Of a DNA stretch of 64,000 nucleotides, positions 1 through 12,786 are shown in pieces (within the stretch, counting starts at the first letter, position 1; each line of letters opens with the position of its first letter). The position numbers and the translations under genes were made by a program. This DNA is from Poronia punctata (Eukaryota > Ascomycota > Sordariomycetes > Xylariales > Xylariaceae), in assembly GCA_022579005.1 (NCBI GenBank), contig MU401513.1, positions 124,001-188,000 on the forward strand. Reading direction: 5' to 3'. The notes below the pieces were generated by a model. That model was not told the origin of the DNA. It did not search any database and worked only from the letters and a program-made list of their open reading frames with translations.

Positions 1-334
1 CGTTGGTGATGACCTTATGCGGCTAATCCTGTAGTGCGTATTTAGTACCTATCAACCACGACCTCCTGCTTCGTCTCCATCGCCGGCCTCCCTTGGAACC
101 GAGGATTGGTTGCTGAGGATCTGCAGATTATAAATACCTGCACCGGACTCTTGAACATGGCACGTTATCGTGCGGGGAGTTTATTCTCTCCCCCTCGTGG
201 AGACCCAGGCCCTTCCTGGTTATATCTGTATCTTACGACGAGCTGTCAGGTTTCTCAGTGCGGGAAAAGGGGCATCGCTTCTATAGACGCAACCCAAGAG
301 ATATATACTAATTGTTAGGCTCTCCTCTGTCACC
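1..334. other. upstream region of the NLR gene
   Basis: No gene is recognised. The stretch ends in the 5' leader of the NLR gene, whose ATG at 335 sits in a good CACCATGG context. A short ORF at 106-318 has no family resemblance and is probably chance. Confidence 0.5.
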
Positions 335-3300
335 ATGGCGCCCCCTCCCACCCTGCAGGGGTCCAGCACAACGTTGAGCGCAGGCTCGGAATCATCCGGT
401 AAGATGGACGCAGCAGATCAGAAGGAGATCGAAGCCATCTGGAGCGAGGTTCACGCCAAGGTAGTAGAGTTAGCAGGCGGCGATCCCAAGAAAGTACGGC
501 AGTCACTGAGCATCGAAGATGTGCTCGGTTACATAGACAAGGTACAGAAGGTCGACGCGGAGAAGGCGGAAGAGTACGGGACGTTCAAAAACATCGTGTC
601 GAAAACACTGCAGTGCATCAGCACAGTAGGCGGGATCGTTGCGGACGGCGTATCTGATGCAAGTAGCCTCTCAAGTCCATGACTTGGTGATCGCGCGACA
701 ACTAACGCCGTTTCGATAGGTCTTCGCTCCGGCCGGCATGTGCTACAATGCCTTGACCTTTGTTATTCAAGCATGGCAGGGTTACGAGGGAACCTTTGCC
801 AACCTGGCAGAGCTGTTGGACAAATGCGTCGAGTTCTTTGAGAGGTTACAGTCTTACCAGGGACGAATGGACTCCAGATTAACTCGTCTTGCGTCTCAAA
901 ACCTCAGGCTCTTCGTGGAGATTTGTGATCGCACAATCAAACTGCGCAAAAAGCACACGAGATTTCTCCGCTTCACGAAGCAGCTCTTCCTCAACGACGA
1001 TGGAGTGCAAGATTTGTTGGGCATGATGGAGAAGCTGAACTCCAAAGAGGCTCTTCTGGTCAACGCTCAAACATATCGGTTGGTTAGTGATAGTGCTGGG
1101 GAAATCAAGATGATATTGGAAACGCAGAAAGAGCAAAGACGTGAAGACGACGCGAAGAAGTGGCGCCGTTCCATAGCGAAGGCGCTCGGTTTCCCCGGAA
1201 CGACCCTCGATAACGATGGAGAGCCGGTCCCTCTTTGGCAGAGGGCCTTTGAGGCCCGTCTAAATCAACTGGTAGAAGGGACCGGGGCGTGGTGGAAGAC
1301 GGAGGATGCCTTCGCTCACTGGGCCACAGCTCGGTATCCCGAGCAGTCGACTCTTGTTCTTAGCGGCGCAGGTGGCACCGGCAAGACATCAAGTGAGTAT
1401 TATCATATAACCCTCCTACCTAAACGAAGGCAGTGGTAGGAACTAGGAAGATGTAATTGCATATGACTAACACGCCAACTCCGTACGTATAGTGATGGCC
1501 AATACCATCAGGTCAATAAGACGTCTGGGATCAGAAGCGCCTTCAACCCGCGTGGTCGCCGCCTATTACTTTGCCGACGGTGACAAGCGTAAGCCTGATG
1601 ACGACGACGAGAGTCCAACCATCGAAAGAGTCTCAAGGACCCTTCTCTGGCAGATTGCCACGTCGTATGAAGCAATGACTAAATCGGTCGCTTCAACTGT
1701 CGAACGAGCCAGCCATTTCGAGGACGCGCTCGACCGTTGGGATCAACTCTTCTTCAGTAATAAAGAGCGGCGCAATTCGAGCACTACGTTTTACATATTC
1801 ATCGACGGCTACCATGATGAACTAATCAAACTGCTTCAGAGATTCTCGGCCTTATCTGATCGCGCTAAAGTGCGAGTCTTCTTGACGGCGAGACCCGAGC
1901 TGTTGACGGGACATGTGGATAATAAACTCCCCGGGGTGGCCTATGCCGAGGTCCCGATCGCGAGACGTAATAGCGACGACGTCGAGAAATACATAGAATG
2001 CCAGATGAATAGTATGTCGATATTGCGGGATACAACCAGACCAGGCATATCAGAGTGGCGCGACGTTATCAAGAAGGATCTCCGAGATAAATGTGCCGGT
2101 GACTATTTCACACTCAACACGAGTCTGGCCGCTCTTGCAAAGGTGGACCTGATTGAAGATATCAGGGAAGTCCTGAAGGACGCGGGAAAGCCCCGAGCCG
2201 ACCAGATCAGAGCCGAGCTTCGACGGCTCAATAACACACGTACCCTCAAGGAGATCAGGGAGATCAACGAGATCATCCTCTGGATCGACACGGGCAAATG
2301 GTTTTTCTCTGTTGATGAGATGGACGCCATCTTGTCCGTCAAGCACCGCGAGCCCTCTTTCGCACTTCCGAGCACGGAAGCGCTTCCGAGTATAGACCAG
2401 CCACCGGTGCTGAAACGGCAGGCATCCATATCGCAGGCGCAGGCGCAGGCGCAGGCGCAGACAGAACCGACCGTAGCCGACGAACCGGCCCTACTCAGCA
2501 CTATTTCTCTACTTCCACTCGCACAGAAGTTGAGAGAAAAGTATCCCCTATTTAGCATCACGGACTCGGGCGTAATCGACTGGCGGAACCCGGAGATCAG
2601 GACTCATGTCCCGACAAAAGAGGGCCAGCACGATGACGACAGCCACGGGACAACCTCTCTGCAGGTGATCCGCGAGTCGGAAATCAGCATTGTCCGACAC
2701 TTTCTAGCCACTGTCTGCCCTGGGGATTTGTACAAACGCTTCGAATTCGAGGAATTTTTCCGCCAGAGGCTCGGTGCCGGACTCAAAGAATACATTCATC
2801 TCGACCCGGATAATGCCGACTTGAAGATTGCGTACACTTGTCTGATCATATTAACCGACGAAGAGCTGAGACACAAGGACAATCTCAGGCGTTATGCAAT
2901 GTACTGGCTCCTCCAGCACTTGTCAGCCGTCGACTTGTCTGCAGCTGATCGAGACCTCAAAGCTAAGATAGGGCCCTTGTTAGTGAGGCTCTTTACCGAG
3001 GACTGTGGCATCGACTCTCTGTTCTGGCCATTTGGTAAGACCCTTTCTTCCATGCCAGTCATCGCAAGGGGAAGATAGCTGTCAGTGCTAACCTTTCGTA
3101 GCGGTCAATGTCAGTATGAAGACATGGAACCAAGGCGAGGCCACCTATCTGAGAGAGGCACGAATTGAGTGGGTGTACTCAACGGCCGGTGTTGGTGAGA
3201 TTGCTCGGTATGTACAAGTTTCACATATTTGTGTTGATATTTTCCCCTTCTCATCTCGGGGGCGGGGCCCCTTTTGGTCCCTGGATGGTGCAGATGTCGG

Positions 3301-5701
3301 ATGTGGATTTCCCAGTAATAACTTGGACGGCTTGTACTCCTACTAACCTGTCATCCAGGTGGCTTAATGACTCTGCTGTCACCAAAAACATCACGGACAG
3401 CGTTGGCCGGGACTTTGTAGCAGCCGTCAAAGCACCAAAAGTCAATCTTCACGAAGCCATTCTACAATACGCGGCTAGACATATGGCCAACCATCTTTTC
3501 CTCCGGACAGAGTTCCTTAAGCGTCATTTCTTGGCCGCTTCCTGCTTCCTGCGGGGTTATCTAGCCAGGGTAAGATCCCGGCTTAACTCTAGTCTGGACA
3601 ATTACACTAACCTCGCGTTCAAGGTGGATGGAAGCGTGGAGATGCCAAATGACGCTGGTATCTATAGGGATGAAGAAGACGAGGTGTACAAAAAATGGGA
3701 GAGTAATGAATTTCCGTTGAGCGCACTCGCAGAGCTCGAATCATGGGCGGCCAGTGTGCTACCCGATGCCAGGTCTACACCTTCTGACGAGTCGCTCTGG
3801 GAGATTCACGGCGCCCTTATCGCATTCCAGCTTTGCGACAACGAAGAGGATAAGGCAGAGGTATCTCTGCGCCGTGCCAAGAAGGCCCTTGAACTGAACC
3901 CGCAAAACTGGCACGCCTGCCATTTCGTTTCTGCCCGGCCGTCTACGAGCCCCAAGGACGGGGTCGAACTCTTGACACGAGCCAAGCAATCCGTCGATGA
4001 TGTTCGCGCCAAGGACCAAGACTGGATGAGTATATCGGCCAACACTGCCCTTCTCGCCAGAATCACGCTGGACTTGGGCAACAAGCTCTGGGAACAGGGC
4101 GATTATGCGGCCGCAGCCAGCACCCATCGCGAAAGCCTCGGTTACAATTATGTACACTTCTCTGCTTATGCCAAAGTGCTCGGTAGCTATCAAGAGCGGG
4201 AACAATGGGGCGAGTTGGTGGCATTTGTGGAAACCCTGAATAAGACCAGTCATATATGGGACGCTTACTATGACGAACTCGTCAACGAACTCGTCGGTCA
4301 TCTCGTCGAGAATAACCCCGACTTGCTTGCCCAAGCAGCGGATGCTACAAACCGATGGGATGCCGTCGTCGACTTCTTCAAGATTGGCGAGGAGATCGGC
4401 GGTAAGCAGGAGGCCTACGATCTATTGTTTCTTCTTCGAGACGGATTCGCAAAGACATTGGAATTCACGAGCGGCGCGGTGGACGAGAGCTCCGTCATAA
4501 ATGCCCGCGTCGCTGCGCTGGAATCCATTCAGGCTCACCCAAGCGACACTCTGCCACAGGCAAAGATATACGAGATAAAGGACTTGTTAGCTCAGGCATA
4601 CCTCGATAAGGCTTTCCGTCCCAACACTTCCGAGGAGAAGCTTGAGGCGCTGGGAGGCTCCGTTACGGCTCTATTGCCTGACATAAATGACGGGCAGAGT
4701 CTCTGGGAAAACATTCTCACGATATGCTCTATTATTCGCTACGAGTACAAACTGAAGAGACAGACAGAACTGTCTACAGTGTGGATCAAGAGGATAGTAC
4801 GAGCCGGCTTGGAGCTCCTTTCCGATTCAGATGAGGGTAAGAAGATACCTATAATCCAGCCGGCCGGCCTGCCTTTTCCTTCTTTCTTATCTTTCTCATT
4901 TCGGCTTTACCTACTAACCAACGCCTTTTTCCCCTGTTAGAAAACGATGACTCAGCCTACTGGCTGCTTGCGAGACTGTTCGCAACAGTTGAAGACGTAG
5001 AGAACAGCGCGATCACGATAACAATGCGCAATATGTACCAAGCTCAGAAGTTGGCCAGATGGGAGGACTGGGTTACAACACCCATGACTTCTCCACTCCA
5101 CAGGAGGTCGATGATAGTACAGCCCATGTCCGATAGATTGGCCAGTACTAACGGACACTCGGAGAGAAAAAGATCCTCGTCCAGAGGCAGCGGTAAGGGA
5201 AGCACACATGCTCACACGGGTGAAGAGGCGAAAGAGGACAAGCACATAGGCACGAACAACGCGGTGAAGGAGAATGCCGGCGACTTGCACGAGAGGCCAG
5301 TGCCGGCTAAGATTTCAACCGAAATCGCGGTGGACCCGGTATTGGACAATAAGCCGGAGAAACCGATCCAATTCGTCAGCTGTGACGGGTGCGATACATG
5401 GTGGACCGTCATGGACGAGCCCCTATACAGCTGTGCCGACTGCCTCGGCCACGTCCAGCTAGACCAAAAGTGCCACGATCTCCTCATCAGCGACCAGCTC
5501 AACAAGAGAGGTCTGAAGTGCAAGAAAACCCACGCCTTCGTCCTCCTCCCGGCTTGGGACGGCCCTCGCTTCAAGGGCATGCCCAAGGGTTGCTTGCCCG
5601 TGCCCGCGGTTGTGAGTGCTGAGGAGGGATGGATTCCAGCTGAGGAGTGGAAGAATAGATTGAAGAAACAATACTTGGAAGATCAGATGAACGGCCATTA
5701 G
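335..5701 (+). CDS. NLR-type STAND protein (Goodbye-NACHT-TPR-like-zinc finger)
   Basis: Predicted intracellular NOD-like receptor of the kind fungi use for non-self recognition and programmed cell death (known for the family, inferred here). Joined exons are 335-649, 720-1392, 1493-3034, 3102-3207, 3359-3569, 3624-4836 and 4941-5701, giving 1,606 aa with an open frame throughout. Residues about 30-200 resemble the fungal STAND N-terminal Goodbye domain (the stretch around FAPAGMCYNALTFVIQAW and the ICDRT region). Walker A GAGGTGKT lies near residue 321 and is split by an intron just after it. The NACHT Walker B FIDGYHDE is near 433 and a sensor-1-like LTARPE near 460. A winged-helix-like stretch and a short Gln-Ala repeat follow, then helical TPR-like sequence (about 900-1300). 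The C-terminus carries a ZZ-like cysteine cluster (CDGC, then CADC, about 1501-1560). The 54-nt intron 3570-3623 is a multiple of three and could be retained. No effector gene is seen next to it. Confidence 0.85.
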
Positions 5702-7757
5702 GTAGTTATATACACCTCTAACTATAGGTATCCTGTCTTGGGGTAGATATGCACTCGCCATCCATGTTATACCTAGGTTGGATAGGTACACCAAATTATA
5801 GTAATATTTGAAGAACCCAAACCAACAAACTCCATCAATCAAGAGCGAGAGTGTCGTGTGTCCGCTACCGCTGTCAGTCTGTATCGGTTAATGAGATCTC
5901 CTCACGTTTTGCGAGGTATAACGAGAGTACCAATCATTCAACAGCCTCTCATTACGCCCCGATCATCCTGGATATGTTTGGCGAGATCTTTCAACGTTAA
6001 TCAGTTGATTTTCCAACACCCTGTCCTAGGTGCTTTTCGACGAGGGCTTTCCATTTTCTCCCATGTGTACATACGTACATAGGTACACACACATATATAT
6101 TTCAGCCCGTCTTTACTTAAATCATAGTGGCAACCTATTAGGTAAACGTTGAGAAGTCAAAAAGGGACAGGGGCTCTATTTCCAATACCTACCTACCTAC
6201 CTACATAATTTATCTATCGACCCTTCCCCTTGGCTCTGCTTTTTTGAAGCACCATAACGCTGTTTTTCTTTTCTGTTTTCTTTTATCAAATGAAGAAAAA
6301 CAACCTACAGCAGCAGCCGTGCTGACCCAGAGTCCCAGACAGCACAAGTACTTACTTACCTACCATTCCCGTTCCTGTTTGTGTCGTTGTGTCAAGTTCT
6401 CCTTCATCAATGATGGGTTCAGCTTCTGCCAGCTTTTCCGATAACCAAACATCGCAGTACTTGTAGGTATCTCAAAGCCTTTGAATAGAAACGGTTTCCG
6501 TCACAGTCTATAGACACTGCCGGGGGGTCCGTAAAGACTTATTGTTATTGCATACAAATGTGGAAGTGTTGGGATGGAAGCCTCAAGGACTGGACAGTGG
6601 AAGTTGGAGCATCCAGAAATACCATTGGTGTACTCGGACTATCCCGGCAGTATGGTAGGTACGAGTAAGCGGTGCGTATTCCAAGACGTAGAAAATGTAT
6701 ATAGGTACTACCTACTTTATTCTCATTGGCTTGTTTTACACCCTGGTCGTACAACAGCATAAACGCTCAGGCACGTCAGACTACCTGCCGGCTCCTGCCT
6801 CTCACAATACGATTTGTTTTTTGAACTAAATATGCTTGTATCATTCCTTTCTCTCAGTTTAACAAATAAGTAGGCAGATACGACAATTTCCGTTTTGAGT
6901 AATTTTGCATGCCCCTGGCTGCACCTATATGTCGCTTGATCCCATCCCTTTGTAGGATATCTGCCTTGAATAGGTAGGTAATTTTGTAAGTGTGTATGCA
7001 AAGTACTTACCTGGTAACCTAGTAACCTTGATTACAGACTGGCAAAATGTTCCCGTAGCATCGCGGTAGTCAGGTCTAGAACTTTGAAGAAGAACTTTAC
7101 CTGTTATACCCATGGATATTGCTCTGGATTGGGGTAGTAATTGCGGTAGGCGCCAATGTGGACATACTTCCCGCATAACGGATCCGAACAGAAAGGTAAC
7201 AATGCACGGTCTAGCCGAAGATGACCTTTTCGTTGTTCTGGACACTCAAATTACTCAGGCGCACGCATCCTTATTAATTATTGCTATCTCGATAATAAGC
7301 ATCGAGAGACTCGTCTTAACCCAATCTGGATGGGCCAGGCGTCGGAGCTTTCTAATGCTTGTCTGCATGCGGCAGGTATCATTACCTACATATGTCGGCA
7401 AGGCTTATACGGTCTGCACATTCGCTATGGCCGGCAGTGGATATCTCGAAAACCCTCGCATTATAACGTCTGGGGAGTCTTCTTGTCTGCCATTTAAGGA
7501 GGGGGATTGGGATTGCAAGTGGGTCGGATGCGACGACAATGCTGGAGAAAATTCATGATCCGTACCAGCTTTATACTTGATTTTAAAAGTTAACATGGCT
7601 CAAAAGTTATCGACGGATAGGATATGAGGGGTATTGCAAGCAAGAACGTCCCTCTATAAAGAAGGCATCTTGTTCATTCTTCTGGAGTCTCTCTTGTCTC
7701 CAGTGTTGTTTTCGCCATCAATAGTTGTTACTCGCCTCGTCTCTTATCGGCCTCATC
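5702..7757. other. intergenic region without recognisable gene
   Basis: About 2 kb of moderately AT-rich spacer. It holds short TACC/GGTA runs (for example 6186-6204) and many small ORFs with no domain resemblance, including 7112-7558. A TATA-like box at 7655 belongs to the next gene. Confidence 0.5.
7655..7660 (+). promoter_or_regulatory. TATA-like box of the secreted protein gene
   Basis: TATAAA lies 98 bases upstream of the chosen ATG at 7758, in a plausible position for a fungal core promoter. This is motif evidence only. Confidence 0.4.
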
Positions 7758-8892
7758 ATGATGCGTGGGCTTCTCCTAGGTGCAGCCGTCCACGGCGGCT
7801 TAGCTAGTGCCGATATTGGCACGAGCGTCTTTTATACCACTGGCACGACATGTTCAACGCTGTACGGCTCTGGTGGTGCGGCCCCTACGCCGGTGCCGAT
7901 TTCAGGCACCCAGACAACGATCCAAATAACCGTCACAGACTCGGCCGTCACGGTCCCTGCGAGCTTCACAACAATTACGGCGCCCGAGGTCACGAAAACA
8001 GAACATACGTTCACCTCGAGTACCTTCGCCGTCGGTACCGAGTACTCGGGCACTGCCACTGATTATGATCAGGATGGGACTATCGTAGTAACAGCCACGG
8101 TGCCGCAGACTAGGTGCACAAACGGTGTTAAGCCGAGGACGACGGTGACCAAGTATACTGGCAAGTATACTCCTGTTCCGGGCCAGTCAACCACGTTGCC
8201 AGAGACGTACGGTACTCTGGTGGACTGCACGACCGCAGCTACGTGGCTGAGTCACCTAATTCCGTCCGTGTCCTCGGGAGTGAGCACGGTCCATTTCACA
8301 CCTACCAAGGTTATCCCTGATTATACGACAACTACTACCGTGCCCTCCTTCGCCTTCAACATAACCACTCCCGCGGTTACCATCACAATTACCACACACC
8401 ACCTGTACGGGACTTCTGTTCCGAGCACGACAAAAGTCGACTGTAAAGAGACAGTCACGACGACGCTCGATGCCCGCTGTGCGCCTGTAAGTGACAAGAA
8501 GAAGCATGAAGAACAGCAGCTACCCATGAAAAGGAAGAAACTTGGACGAAAACTGACCCCCCCCCCCCCACCTTCGACAATAGACCAACCTGATAGCCAA
8601 CCACAACGAGTTCGGAGTCACGTATCCGCGGAATAATGTAAACAGCTCGGGCGTCTCCATCGCGGAAGAGCCCTACTCGTCCGACCGGAGCCTCTGCTGC
8701 CAGCTGTGCCTCGACCTCCCCAATTGCCGTGCCAGCATGTCGGATCCCATCTTCTGCGGGCTCTGGTACCAGAGTGACGAGGACTACGAGACGGTGTGCG
8801 ATAAGGACTTCTCTTATACCGAGGACCCAAATCGTTTGCCGGGGTCTGGTTTCATCTTCGCTGCCGGATGTGGTCCCATCGAATATCGTTAA
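7758..8892 (+). CDS. secreted Thr-rich protein with Cys-rich C-terminal domain
   Basis: Exons 7758-8486 and 8584-8892 join in phase 0 to give 345 aa. The N-terminus (MMRGLLLGAAVHGGLASA) looks like a signal peptide, so the protein is probably secreted or cell-wall associated. The middle is rich in Thr, Ser and Val, like O-glycosylated fungal wall proteins. The second exon encodes a Cys-rich block (around SLCCQLCLDLPNCRAS, then FCGLWY, VCDKD and CGPI) reminiscent of apple/PAN-type modules in fungal secreted proteins, though I cannot assign it firmly. The 97-nt intron has a perfect GTAAGT donor and contains a run of 13 C. Reading through that intron would replace the Cys-rich part with a short Lys/Pro-rich tail. 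The ATG at 7758 is preferred over 7761. The function is unknown. Confidence 0.75.
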
Positions 8893-10088
8893 TGGTACCT
8901 ACCTAGAGGCCCAGGAGGATGAGACCGGAGTACTTACTGTGGAAACTACCGTAGCTGGTCTACAAGGAGGCAAATGTCTCATGAGTCAAATGCTACTCAG
9001 CAGAGATTGATTGTTTCGTATTCAGTGTAGTTAAAAGCTCGGGATATAATGGGACGAGCTTCTTTGGGCTTTTTTTTTTCTTTTTTTACAGATGCAGTCG
9101 AATTAACATGAGAAAAAAAAAGAGATATCTGGAACCAGCTGCCGAGTGGATTTCGGCGGGCCGTTTAGCCCAAATACCTACCACAAAAGCCCGTATAACA
9201 AAATATAAAGGCCGAGGGAAGTCGGCTAAGTAACAGGTATTCTGGTCTTGAAGTCGACGACCCAAATGCGAAAAGCCTAGTGCAAGAAGTGTAAGTATAC
9301 AGAGGCTAGGGTTAGGGTTAGGATGGGTTTAGAATTAAGTTGTGAGTTATATGGCAAGTCTACCTACCTACCTAGTCTATAGCACGAAAGCAATATTTTC
9401 ACGCTTTACTCAAGCGTATGTTATCGAATTAGGTTGCAAAGCAGTTTGTATAATGATCAGAAATACATAGGAATCAAGGACCGCATCCAACGTTGCAGCA
9501 TCATCTTTTTGCTGATTGCAGACTTTATTATTATAAGCTGGCTATGAAATAACTCATGAAAAGCACTTTTACTACCTGTTAAATCGTCACAAAAACATCA
9601 TGCGTACCTACTTAAGGCAGTAGATCCTCCTTCCTCCTCTAAAAGTCGACGCAAATAAAGGGTTTGTCCTCTTCAGGACCTAACCTACCTAGCATAAACG
9701 ACGCCTTGGACTACCGTACTTGACCAGCTCGGAAACTCGGATTGCAACATTTTGGGTAGGTAGCTAATCGTTACCTTACCTACTTATATCAGTATGGTAT
9801 GTCTAGGGTAGAGATGAGTAGGAAATCACATACCGGCTTACAAAGTATTACGAGACTTTTTTACAGTATGTGTAAGAAGAGTGTCGGTACAGTTTCTCTG
9901 CCGAGAAGATTTGGTGTTCAAACCAGGCAACGGATAATGAGTCGACAGATGAGCAACAAAATACTGCTGATTTTTTTGTTTTGATTAAAATTAGATCAAG
10001 TAGTATATTTCATTATACAAGGAATATTATATAATACAGTTAACCCCGTTACCTATGTCATCAATGACATATACATAATTAATACAGG
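8893..10088. other. intergenic region
   Basis: No gene is seen. It contains A/T homopolymers near 9070-9120, a telomere-like repeat at 9307-9325, TACC runs near 9361 and 9775, and AT-rich DNA just downstream of the GH55 stop. Confidence 0.5.
9307..9325 (+). repeat. short telomere-like TTAGGG tract
   Basis: Two in-register copies of the fungal telomere unit TTAGGG plus partial copies on each side, in ordinary intergenic DNA. It is too short to be a telomere and may be an interstitial trace or chance. Confidence 0.5.
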
Positions 10089-12786
10089 TTAAATAGCATT
10101 ATCAAAAGAGATAATACTAGCCGGGAATACATTGGTGTTATAGTCGTACGTGGCCATCCGAACTGTGTCCTTGTAAATCATACCATACGCCCCGACCGTG
10201 TTAAGCCCGTAAATACGGAAGTTGCGCGTCGCCGCTGCGTCGTACAACACCATGCCCTGCTGGCACGGTGTCTTGGCCCCGGCGGCAGAGCACGATGTGC
10301 TGTAATTGCTGAAGAAGGAGTATAGTCTTTTTGCAGTTTTTCCATTAGTATTGATTTTCAAAGTGGTAATGTGGGGGGGTTAAAAATAAGAAATAGAAAT
10401 CAGTAAAAGAGGGAGGGGGCTGGGGCGGGGGAGATGAAAAAAAAGAGAAACTTTTTACTCACCCGGCACCATAGATGAGTACATTACTGCTAGCCTTGAT
10501 AACTAAACCCCAAGCCACGGCGCAATTGGCCGCGGCAGTAGCCTTGGGACACGAGACGTCGAAGTTGGGGTCGCTTGTGGAGTTGAGGGGGAATGGCGAA
10601 CGTGCGGTCGGGTTAGGTTGGTAGTAAGGCGTCTCGGTCTGGATCTGGCCAGCGTAGATGTTCTTCGTGTTGCGGAAGAGGTACTGGTAACGGACGTGGT
10701 GTTCCACTGATGTCCCGACGAGCCAGATATTGCCCGCCGCAGACTCGACTAGCAGACCACGGCCCGAGTACACGGTGATCTGACGCAGGCTGGCATCGTC
10801 GACGTCATGGTCGGCTGTCCAGAGCCAAACGTTCTCCATGTAGAGGTTGCTCGCCGTCCTGGTCACGTGCATGGCCATATTGCCAGAGCGGCAGTTGTTG
10901 TTCGCTGTCGTCTGAGACGGGGTGGCCGGGCAGTCGGCATAGGAGAGGTTCGACCCCTTGAACCCGCCAATACGTGTGTGAACGTCCCACATGCCACTGG
11001 GCTGGCCCGAAGGAGACGCCAGGTTCCATTGGATCAGCACGGCGCCGGCTTGGGTGCCCTGTGTAGAGACGATCATGTCGCTCCATTCTACCCTGCCAGT
11101 CTGGCCCAGATTGCCAACCTTGACGACGGGCATGGGCGAGTTGACGTTGTTGAAAAACGAGCCGCTCGACATGATGACCGGGTATCCCTCGCCGACAATC
11201 CTACTGCCAGGTGGGATGACGAGGGTAGATGTAACCTTGTAGGTACCGGCGTCAACGTACACGACTCTGCCTGCCGAAGCGGCCGCCGTGATGACGCTCT
11301 GCAAGGCTGCAGTGTCGTCGGTTTTCCCGTCACCCTTGGCACCACCGGCACGTACGGAGGAGAACGAGGATACAGCCAAGTCGCCGTATGATGGCTTTGA
11401 TTTCTGGTAGAACCTACCCCCGACCAGAAGTGAGGCTGGCCGTGTAAAGGCTGTTTGCGTGCCTATAATCTTATTAGGTCCGTTGGGCCGGTACACATGT
11501 CCGCTCACCCAGCTGGTGATGGTCTTGGAACCCCCGGCGAGGAGGGTCGTCTTTGTCTGTCCGTTCCTGATTGCCGTCTCGACGTTCTGCAGTACGACAT
11601 TCTCGATGGCCAAGGTACCGCCCGTTGCAGGCAACGACGTAGCTGTCCTGGAGATGTTGAAGGCGATCTTGGTGTTGGCGAAAGTGCTGTCGAAGAAAAC
11701 AGCCGAGCCAACGGTTTCCTTTAGGTCGCCATCTCGCGTCGCCATGTCGAGGCCTACAGTACAGTTGGTCACGGTGATGCCCTGGAAGGTCCATCCCCAG
11801 TTCCAGATCTGATTAATGGCCACCACGGCATCGTAAAACTTGAGGTTCCGCACGGTATACTGCTGGTTCCCGAATACAGCGCCGTACAGCCCGCCGTAGA
11901 AGGTCAGATCGTTCATAATACCACCCGAGCCTTCCTCGATAAAAAGACCTTGATGTTTGGTCCCCGAATTGCTAGACATCATGAAGACGATGTTCTGCAG
12001 ACTTGTAGCCTGGGAAGATGGCCAGTGGATGCCGGTCGCCTCTCTGCTGGCGGGAATATCGGTCGTGTCTATAACAAAGTTCCTCACCTGTCGCCAGAAG
12101 ATGTTGGTGGCGCCGCCGTAAGGCAACACACCCCCGGGCTGGTATTGGGCACCGTCGATAATGCCGAAACCATCGAAGTTCGATTTCGCCTTTAGAACAG
12201 GAAGGTTGTTGGGGTTTCCGAGGAGGATGGTGGCATAGTAGCTCACAATGGACGAAGACACGATATAGGTACCGGAGGGGAAATAGACAACGGCGTTCGT
12301 CGTGCTGCTGGATGCACAAGTCCCAGGGGCACATCTGTTCCCGTCACTGATGGCCCTTTGAATGGCGGCGGTGTCGTCGGTGACTCCATCACTGGAGTTC
12401 GGTCAGCTATCCCAAATCCGAACAATCAATCGAGGGGGGGGGGGGGGGGGGGGGGGTGTGGCTTCGTACCCTTTAGCGCCGTAGTCCTTGACGTTTCGGT
12501 AGACCTTGTAAGTCGAAGGGCTTGTATGGAATGCCGAAATACCTCGATGGGAGATACTCTCATACCAATAACTACTAGTTTGGCGTCCCTCGAGAGCGTT
12601 GTTTTCGGGTTCCCGAGCACGAGTGTCCAATATGTCGGCAGAATCCAAGGTACCGTTAGCCGCATCGACGAAATACTCACTGAACTGTTCCAGTTGCAGC
12701 CTGACGGCTTTCTGAACTTGGGGTATGACTAGTGTCTCTGCCAAGGCCAGGGGCAGAACCAGCCCTACAATGCTAAGAAAACGCAT
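10089..12786 (-). CDS. GH55 exo/endo-beta-1,3-glucanase, secreted
   Basis: Exons 12786-12470, 12391-10463 and 10326-10089 give 827 aa, within the usual size range of fungal GH55 enzymes. The protein hydrolyses beta-1,3-glucan (laminarin, callose, fungal wall glucan) outside the cell. A signal peptide is evident (MRFLSIVGLVLPLALA). The two-lobed right-handed beta-helix of GH55 is marked by two pectate-lyase-like openings of the form DYGAKGDGVTDDTAA (around residue 100) and RAGGAKGDGKTDDTAA (in the middle of the protein). The C-terminus has the typical YGAGLYSFFSNYSTSCS segment, restored only by splicing the last intron. Intron 1 (12392-12469) contains a run of 23 G on the plus strand, an unusual content for an intron and a likely length-error spot. 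A TATA-like box lies about 105 bp upstream. Confidence 0.93.
12434..12456. repeat. G23 homopolymer inside GH55 intron 1
   Basis: An uninterrupted run of 23 G (C on the coding strand), wholly within the intron, so length changes would not touch the protein. Confidence 0.9.

Noticed and set aside
2103..2561. Antisense ORF with a Cys-Ala repeat
   Set aside because: Shadow of the Gln-Ala repeat in the NLR gene on the other strand.
7112..7558. 148-aa ORF on the plus strand
   Set aside because: No domain, no TM or signal layout, and competing ORFs on the other strand; composition looks random.
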